A DNA stretch of 13,373 bases from contig JAQIWT010000965.1 of the NCBI GenBank assembly GCA_034696485.1, positions 1-13,373 of the forward strand, written 5' to 3'. This stretch comes from Isohypsibius dastychi. Its lineage: Eukaryota; Tardigrada; Eutardigrada; Parachela; Isohypsibiidae. A model generated the notes under the pieces. It had not been told where the DNA came from and ran no database searches. It saw only the letters and a list, made by a program, of their open reading frames with translations. Each line of letters starts with the position of its first letter. Position 1 is the stretch's first letter. The position numbers and the translations under genes are program-made. Positions 7,961 through 13,373 of this stretch are shown here, in pieces.

Positions 7961-8990
7961 AACGGAAGTAACTTTGCGAAAAGCCATTGAACTTTCCATT
8001 CTCTAAAAACCTTGAGAGCCAGCCGGAACCATCACGAAATCCATTTGTTAGTTGTTACACAGCAAATACAGATCGCTACAGTAGATCGCTTCAAACCAGA
8101 TTGTCACGTGAAACCTGAAACACAATACCTTGGGCAGCTGTAGATCAAAAACACAGCTTGATCAATCACATGAAGCTTATAACAATGAAGAACCATCCAA
8201 AGACCGAGTTCTTTAATTTTTTGAAAAACTGAATTATTGGAATGGGTCATATTCAGCCCCGTCGCAGAAGGTGCACTTCGCCACTTTCTGATTTCGGATG
8301 CTTTCTTAAGTCGCGAATTCAGCAAATTAAGAGGCATAGTTGCACATTTCCCGTGGTAGCATCAACCACAAACACTGGAGGCTGCCTATGTCAGCAAGTA
8401 GTTTTCAGGTGAGACTAATTCGAGGCAAGCAAAACAGCGTTTTGGCAGTTGGATCATATTCAATTCTCCTTTGACTGTCCCAGCTGAGAGCTCATCCCCA
8501 ATCTTGTTCGAATCACCTGCACAGTTGCATAGATTGAAAACCAGCATTTGGATTCAGGAAAGCAGAATGCTGGTGGAACAGCTTGCATGGGCGGACAATT
8601 CTACGGCACCCAAGTTTGCGGATAAAATGTCTGGCCACCAGCTGGTATCACGGATAATCTGCCACATGATAAGGATAGAACGGCTGTCGTCGATTCAGCC
8701 ATCGACCACACGTGACTAAATAAAAAGTCTTTCACAGTGAAAGAGACTCTGAAAACTTGGCCCATTCATACCTTCTGCGGAATTGAAACGACAACAGTGT
8801 CGTTGCGCTCAAAGGATTTCTTATCTTCCTGACAGGCCAGTGTTGCTTACGATCACTCACTCGCGACGATGGTCCGACTTGATAGCGTACTGTAGTCAAG
8901 GTGGTCAATCCTTAATCAATATGATTGTCGTCTGCTTTTGAACAAAATTGTGTAAGAAGTGCTGTCCCTGGTTTGTTCAGTATAAACAGA
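7961..8990. other. Interior of the foldback element; no gene recognised
   Basis: This 1-kb stretch has short open frames on both strands, for example 8104-8337 on the minus strand and 8471-8719 on the plus strand. None has a recognisable domain or initiation and splice context. I could not identify a transposase, DDE signature or zinc finger with confidence. It may be relic or captured DNA between the arms. Confidence 0.45.
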
Positions 8991-9063
8991 AAACCTTTGC
9001 AAAGTTTCACTTTTTTGCAGTCAGTTTGAGCAACGAAGAAAACTTTGCTGGGTTTTGGCAAAT

Positions 9064-9240
9064 TTTCCCTCGATGTTTCCCCACCGATTCGTAAAGCGAG
9101 GGTAACTTTGCAAAGTTTTAGCAAAGTTTCCCTCACTGTTTCCCTATCGCTTTGTATGGTGAGGGTAACTTTGCCAACTTTTGGCGAAATTTCCCTCGCT
9201 GCTTCCCAATCGCTTCGTATATGACGATAACCTTTCGTAC
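9064..9240 (-). repeat. 63-bp tandem repeats in the right arm
   Basis: TTTCCCT starts at 9064, 9127 and 9190, exactly 63 nt apart each time. Each is followed by TC, a TGTTTCC/TGCTTCC block, an ATCGCTT/CCGATTC-like block and, in the first two units, GAGGGTAACTTTGC. About 2.8 copies are present. These are the inverted counterparts of the left-arm units. Confidence 0.85.
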
Positions 9241-9468
9241 ATTCCGCAAGGATCCTCGCCATTTTCTCATCAGGATCAAGTGAGCATTTAATTGATCTAT
9301 TATTGCATTCCAATATCCAAAACTGGGGCTAAAATTTGCAAATTGCATATCTTAGCCACTGGTCCTGAATAATTCGTTTTTGACCATTGGTAATTCTGGT
9401 CGGCAGTTAAATACCAGATTATCTCTTGAGTAACGCCAGAACCATTCAGAAGCAAGGAATTTCAATAA

Positions 9469-9586
9469 CAGTCACCATTTTGCTGAAAATTTGATGAGGG
9501 AAACAAAGAGGGAAACTTTGCTAAAGTTTCCCAAACAAAGTTTCCCTGGGTAATTGGGATGCAGGGAAACACTTTTGCCGGCTACA
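9469..9586 (-). repeat. Right 118-bp terminal inverted repeat of the foldback element
   Basis: This is the reverse complement of 7456-7573 with two differences. Its outer edge at 9586 touches the open frame of the first visible CUB exon. Reading back into the repeat in that frame meets TAA at 9551-9553, so the repeat does not extend the CUB protein. Confidence 0.93.
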
Positions 9587-10034
9587 AGTGTAGTGCCATC
9601 TTATTCCGACCTGTCGTGTTTACTGACTATTAATGTTGAGTCAGTCCTCCAAAGAATAAAGGTTCGTTTCAAAATCGTTCTCACTTCATCATTAGCATTT
9701 GTTCGTTTTTGTAGGTGTCAGCGAACGAGTTTGAAATGGGAAACTGTAGTTTAGAAGGTGATGGATGCTCATGTGGATTTCTCGAGCTGTTAGAAACCGA
9801 CGCGGTAATGGGCAGAGTAAACGGAACTAAATTTTGTGGAACCGCGGGACCTACCGATTTTCAATCTAGAAGACTGATTGTGAGATCATATCAACTTGAA
9901 TATTTTAGATTGCACTATCGATTAAGGCGTTGGATGACTTTCAAAGGTGATCAAACTGGACAGTAGAAGCTGGTCATCGACCAAATTCAGTCTCAATGTG
10001 ACTGTTTATCAGCCCGTGTTCCCGACGACAGACA
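9587..10034 (+). other. CUB domain 1 (N-terminally truncated)
   Basis: The visible part begins SVVPSYSDLSCLLTINVES, corresponding to the P-x-x-Y-x-C-x-W/L-x-I region of the family. It continues with the acidic Cys segment (NCSLEGDGCSCGFLEL) and FCGTAGP, and ends SLNVTVYQPVF. The first conserved cysteine and the I-x-S-P-x-Y-P motif are missing because the sequence to the left is the foldback element. The domain's last exon (9947-10034) is recovered only by splicing out 9880-9946, since the unspliced frame stops at 9964-9966. Confidence 0.75.
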
Positions 10035-12352
10035 GTGAGTAAATATCCTTCGACTGAAAAGAATGGTCCAAACACTACTTTCAAGTTTGCGCCGAGCCAA
10101 CCGTTCGAACGATTAACGAATCAGAGACGATGATCGTTCATTCACCCAATCACCCCGAGAAATATCCAGCATCGACCGTTTGCTCACGTAATATCACGGC
10201 TCCTCGAGGAAAACGCCTCCGGGTAAGAGATTTTTCAAACTGAGCAATCAGGAAATGCATACTACGCCAGAATTTCAGGTTGAATTACTCACGTTTGAGG
10301 TGGAAGATCTTGACTGCAGCGACATCCTTGAATTTCGAGAGTTATATACGACCGTCAGCTTGTGCACAAATGACGACAGTCTGCAGAATAACACTTTAAT
10401 CACAACAACAAATTCATTGGTGAGTCACTTCCAGGTACTCCCCCACTATAGGAATTCCTCTTCCCCTTTTTCAGGTCCTCAAGTTTAAGTCGGATTACAG
10501 TGATCAAAATCCCGGTTTCAAGTTACGAATCACCGGTGAGTTTCACACATTGAACATACACTTTTCATGCCTCATAGTTTTTAGTTGTGAATGGGACTAC
10601 AAAAAACGTCTCGAAACCCGGCAAGGTTGAAAAAAGAGTCAGAAGTATCATCAAACTATTATAAATTTCTGTGAGCCATATTATCAAAACCACTTCTGTT
10701 GTTATTTAAGCTACGACCGCAGTTCCGATCCCAGCTTGTGGAGGTCGACAACAAATCGGTCTTGGTTCACGTTTAACCATCACTTCTCCAAGAGCACCCG
10801 GTAACGGGTCTTTCTACAAAATTTGTCGTTGGTATATTGAAGCATCCGATGATTACATGCTTCTGGTCTGTTAAGTGCTGATCAAATGATGATCGTCATT
10901 GGGACTTCTAGTATTTCAGGTGAAAACAGTTCAATTCGATTTGCCAGTTGAAATAGATGAATGTACTTGGGGCACATCTCGACTCACTGTGGAGGGGCCA
11001 ACAGTCATAATAGGGGCATTTTGTGGCCGCACTGGTCCGGTCAATATTTCCACGCCCAAATCGCTGGTACGTATAACCAAAGAATTCTGCAAAGCAAGTA
11101 GTTCTGTCGTGGAGTGTGCAAATTCCTTCTCATACATGTGGCACATTGCCGAATCAGAAACTGTTTTATAGACGATATATTTTTATGGCTACATCACCAA
11201 TCTTCACAAAGGCTTTGTCTTGGAGATTGAAGCAGTGCCTTTGAGAGAGATCCAGGGTTTGTGCATTTCCAAACATACTGTGAAGTTCAAGCTCAAGCGA
11301 TTTCGTTACAGTTTGCAACGGAGCGTTGTTCCTGCCTGATAATAAACTCCTCGAACTCGCCCCTTCCGTGCTCTACCCAAAATGCAACACAACAGTGCAC
11401 TTCAGTCGGGGGAGCAACCTAGTGGTCAGCAATTCCCATTGAACTCACGTGATCCCATGTCTTTAGATACTTCTTAACAATTCTCTTCAGACCTTGTTCA
11501 GCCCAGAGATCAACCGTACCCTGAGCAACACCAACATGAGCATCGAAGAGTTTGTCGATGTAACAATTCCTGTTCCCGGGGCAACACAGCGATCGTTTTT
11601 AAAATATGGTGCTGTGCAACTTGTCAACACTGTCTCCCCGGTGGTATGTGGCACCATTGGCGTCTCCAAGAGGCAAAAATGGTACATGGCATTTCCAGAG
11701 AATCAATTTCGCATCAAATGGCTTATTTGACAAGTCGGGAGGAACAAGCATGCAATTGATTTCTTTGCAGCTAGCTGGTAGGTGGTCAATGCACACCGAA
11801 ATTAATATATCTCCATTGCTATTCGAACAGGTTCTTGCGGGAGTGCATTGGTCACGCTCGAAAAAGCATTGGTTATATCATCTCCCGAATATCCTCAAAA
11901 CTATTCATCGAATTTTCTGTGTGACTGGCTCATCTATTCTCGGCCGAATCAAAGACTGAAGGTATTCTCAGAACGATTGACGTATGCTCTTTTTCAGTAC
12001 TGATCTATGTATCTTCAGATTAACAGTCAACACTTTGACCTTGAACAATCGTCGGATTGCGCATCGGACTATCTGAAAGTCTCCGATGTGATGGCGACAT
12101 CGGACATAATAAACCCTTCAAAATTCTGCGGTGATCAAGGGCCACTTGACTTTATCACTTCATCTTGGCTCACACGGGTAAATAAATTTGATTTTATGAG
12201 CTTATTAATTCTTCAGCGTTACCGTTTACTGTAATTTGTAGATTACTTTAAAAACCGATGGCGTCGTTCAATATTCTGGATTCTTGATAGCGATAGAAGC
12301 CGTTGACATCCCTCAAGAACGAGAATTCATTGAGGGTGAATTTTCGGATTGA
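9587..12352 (+). CDS. Five-CUB-domain secreted-type protein, 5' end missing
   Basis: Proposed exons: 9587-9661 (partial), 9715-9879, 9947-10034, 10086-10222, 10279-10419, 10475-10535, 10711-10865, 10920-11066, 11172-11256, 11312-11424, 11491-11643, 11699-11777, 11831-11961, 12019-12177 and 12242-12352. They join in frame to 599 residues and stop at TGA 12350-12352. Each CUB is spread over three exons with intron phases 1-0-0-1. Most introns are 51-67 nt; those at 10536-10710 (175 nt) and 11067-11171 (105 nt) are longer. CUB domains are about 110-residue beta-sandwiches that bind protein or carbohydrate ligands outside the cell. No protease, EGF or transmembrane segment follows the last CUB. 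No start codon or signal peptide is visible, and the first CUB lacks its N-terminal part at the foldback element. The gene is either truncated and dead at its 5' end or starts through an exon I could not find. Confidence 0.8.
10086..10535 (+). other. CUB domain 2
   Basis: It opens with CAEPTVRTI and MIVHSPNHPEKYPASTVC, a textbook S-P-N-x-P-x-x-Y-P CUB start. It continues DLDCSDILEF and SLCTND and ends FKSDYSDQNPGFKLRIT. Four cysteines are in the two expected pairs. Exons are 10086-10222, 10279-10419 and 10475-10535. Confidence 0.88.
10711..11256 (+). other. CUB domain 3
   Basis: It starts VPIPACGGRQQIG with ITSPRAPGNGSFYKICRW, then DECTWGTSRLTVEG, AFCGRTGPVN, and ends GYITNLHKGFVLEIEAV. Four cysteines are present. 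The donor at 10866 is GTCTGT, weaker than the others, but it gives phase 0 and a 54-nt intron. A possible small extra exon at about 10585-10620 in the preceding intron was not included. The last exon (11172-11256) is the one duplicated at 174-258. Confidence 0.8.
11312..11777 (+). other. CUB domain 4 (second disulfide lost)
   Basis: It starts VCNGALFLPDNKLLELAPS with PKCNTTVHF, which supply the first cysteine pair. The middle exon (11491-11643) reads TLFSPEINRTLSNTN, EEFVDVTIP and KYGAVQLVNT and has no cysteine, so the usual C3-C4 pair is absent. The last exon (11699-11777) reads RINFASNGLFDKSGG and ISLQLA, fitting a CUB end. Exon positions and phases fit the other CUBs. Confidence 0.75.
11831..12352 (+). 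other. CUB domain 5 and C-terminus
   Basis: It starts SCGSALVTLEKALVISSPEYP and QNYSSNFLCDWLIY, then HFDLEQSSDCASDYLKVSD and KFCGDQGPLDF, and ends GFLIAIEAVDIP and a short acidic tail to the stop. All four cysteines are present. The E in DLEQ and the D in SDYLK match two of the acidic positions that bind calcium in many CUBs, so calcium binding is possible. This is the most canonical of the five. Confidence 0.9.
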
Positions 12353-12448
12353 CAATTATGATAGCAGTCATGTCTAAACTTTTTCCGCGTGGATTTTCAA
12401 TTTTAACTGACCTTTTCAAGCGCATCTCCACGGAATGGTCAGTCAATA

Positions 12449-12454
12449 ATTAAA
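12449..12454 (+). terminator. Possible poly(A) signal of the CUB gene
   Basis: ATTAAA, a common variant of AATAAA, lies 97 nt after the stop at 12352. No closer AATAAA was seen. Confidence 0.4.
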
Positions 12455-12546
12455 GATCACTGTGAAATCACTGTGGAATATCGTTCGACAAGGTCTTTGC
12501 GCTAAAACGCTGTCATTTGAGAACGTCACCACTGAATTTGCTAACT

Positions 12547-12937
12547 CCCCGTTTCCTTAAACCTGGGGTTCACGAACCCCGTTTCATTGAGCCCAACCGT
12601 TTTTCTGAATCGGTTCACAAAACCCGTTTTCTCGAACCCTCAACCATTTAAGGTATTTGTCAATTGCAAGTTAGGGAGAATACCTCATCTGATGATGCAG
12701 CTCAGTTTTAGTTTCAGTTTCAGCTTTTCAGTCAGCCGTTTCAAAATGTAAACACCAGTATTCCTCCTTATTCCACATACTGCACCCCGCCCCGACGTGA
12801 ATTTCCTGTAGAAAAAGCTGTATTATCAGACGAGCTATTTTTCCTTGATTTGCGAGTGACATAAACGGTGAATGTTTCAAGAAAACGGGGTTGTGATTCC
12901 CTGGGTTCAATAAAACGGGGAATTCACAAAAACGGTT
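12547..12937. repeat. Inverted cluster of short CCCCGTTT...GAACCC repeats
   Basis: On the left, CCCCGTTT or CCCGTTTT blocks followed by TTGAGCCC, TCGAACCC or TTAAACCTGGG occur near 12547, 12577 and 12623, with AACCGTTTTTCTGAAT at 12595. On the right the same blocks appear reversed, as TTCAAGAAAACGGGG at 12876, GGGTTCAATAAAACGGGG at 12903 and TTCACAAAAACGGTT at 12923. The plan, arms of short repeats around a non-coding middle, is like a small foldback element. An 83-codon minus-strand frame runs through it but shows no domain. Confidence 0.6.
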
Positions 12938-13373
12938 ACAGTCGATGTTTGGATCAGTGACAATCACATTCACGGTCACTGGAGAAGAGTGTCAAATTAT
13001 CTTCAACAGTTGCTGTAGCTGCAGTTTCGAAAAAAAGAACCGATCACAGCTGCTGTGGGGAAGTAGAAGTGGTGAGAAGGATTCCGGCAATTGCAAAATC
13101 TGTCCATAATCTTGAAGAAAGATTCAATGGAAGATGAGTTTTAAATCAACAAGGCTGGAACAATCGACCGATTAGATTGACTCTTGAAAAACCATTATGA
13201 AATGTGATTCTTGACCCAATATACGAACACCGAAGCCATGTCCATCGCAATGAGATCACAAATCAGTCTGGCTAAGCTTGATGTGCGAATTTCCCGCAGT
13301 TGCTCTAAGAAGAACTGCTGATCTCAAGTCATAGCTTTAAAGCATTGAACTAAATACCTTGGGAAAACTGGGA
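12938..13373. other. No gene seen
   Basis: No domain, splice-linked open frame or RNA gene was recognised on either strand in this terminal stretch. Confidence 0.4.

Larger units (their letters stand above)
7456..9586. mobile_element. Foldback-type element with long, repeat-built inverted arms
   Basis: The outermost 118 bp (7456-7573 and 9469-9586) are inverted repeats with only two mismatches. Beyond that the arms stay related but diverged for several hundred bp more (for example GCTAAG-ATGCAA-like blocks near 7687 and 9345, and CTGATC/GATCAG-GGCGAGGAT near 7770 and 9250). The inner arms contain 63-bp repeats rich in GGGAAACTTTG/CAAAGTTTCCC. The middle, about 7960-8990, shows no transposase I can recognise. 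The dinucleotide TA sits outside GCCGGC at both ends (7458-7459 and 9583-9584), which fits a TA target duplication, though TGTA/TACA could equally belong to the repeat. It is probably non-autonomous. Drosophila FB elements have this general plan; relationship to them is not implied. Confidence 0.85.

Noticed and set aside
8104-8337. 77-codon minus-strand frame as a transposase remnant
   Set aside because: No DDE, zinc-finger or other transposase signature could be seen.
8540-8720. A Gly/Cys-containing segment (ACMGGQFYGTQVCG) in a second frame inside the foldback interior
   Set aside because: It slightly resembles a CUB-type FCG motif, but a stop follows at once and nothing else of the domain is present. 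Treated as chance.
8912-9348. Minus-strand open frames of 133 and 71 codons in the right arm
   Set aside because: They are made by the 63-bp arm repeats, whose length is a multiple of three, so they stay open by periodicity rather than by coding.
10585-10620. Extra small exon between CUB2 and CUB3 (VVNGTTKNVSKPG)
   Set aside because: It has an acceptor (TTTTTAG), but I found no donor in the right phase except a GC site. Splicing 10535 directly to 10711 keeps phase 1 and matches the other domain borders.
12728-12979. 83-codon minus-strand frame
   Set aside because: It runs across the inverted-repeat cluster and has no recognisable domain.
1-13373. CRISPR arrays, bacterial operons, tRNA or rRNA genes
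   Set aside because: No regular spacer arrays, Shine-Dalgarno-led gene strings or RNA-gene folds were found. The spliced genes show that the DNA is eukaryotic.

Overview
This is animal (metazoan) nuclear DNA. All coding signal is on the + strand. It is split into many short exons by introns that mostly cluster at 51-67 nt with GT...(T)TTCAG/TTGCAG/TTTAG borders. Protein content (ZP modules, CUB modules, a signal peptide, a transmembrane anchor) and the compact introns suggest a small-genome invertebrate. An enoplean or other nematode is my first guess, a tardigrade or flatworm second; this is inference only. Splicing was reconstructed by eye from reading frame, splice borders and domain continuity.

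Layout. (1) 174-632: a three-exon relic of a CUB gene, a partial duplicate of the exons at 11172-11643, with an in-frame stop. (2) 633-2900: no recognisable gene. It holds inverted-repeat (MITE-like) structures at 807-1037 and 1114-1703 and a perfect 16-bp-stem hairpin at 1342-1374. (3) 2929-6784: a complete eight-exon gene for a predicted 906-residue single-pass membrane protein: signal peptide, ZP module 1, Thr/Ser/Pro repeats, ZP module 2, transmembrane helix and acidic cytoplasmic tail. (4) About 7000-7455: a decayed non-LTR retrotransposon reverse-transcriptase fragment. (5) 7456-9586: a foldback-type element with 118-bp, 98% identical terminal inverted repeats and inner arms made of 63-bp repeats; no transposase recognised. 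(6) 9587-12352: the 3' part (fifteen exons, 599 residues) of a secreted-type protein with five CUB domains. Its 5' end is cut at the foldback element. (7) 12353-13373: a possible poly(A) signal and another inverted-repeat cluster at 12547-12937; no gene seen.

The two good genes both encode extracellular adhesion or matrix-type modules: ZP is a polymerisation module, CUB a ligand-binding module. The CUB gene shows exon-triplet duplication (phases 1-0-0-1) and the ZP gene shows duplication of a whole ZP cassette with its internal introns. The locus looks shaped by repeated duplication and by mobile elements. A functional link between the two proteins is plausible but not shown by the sequence.
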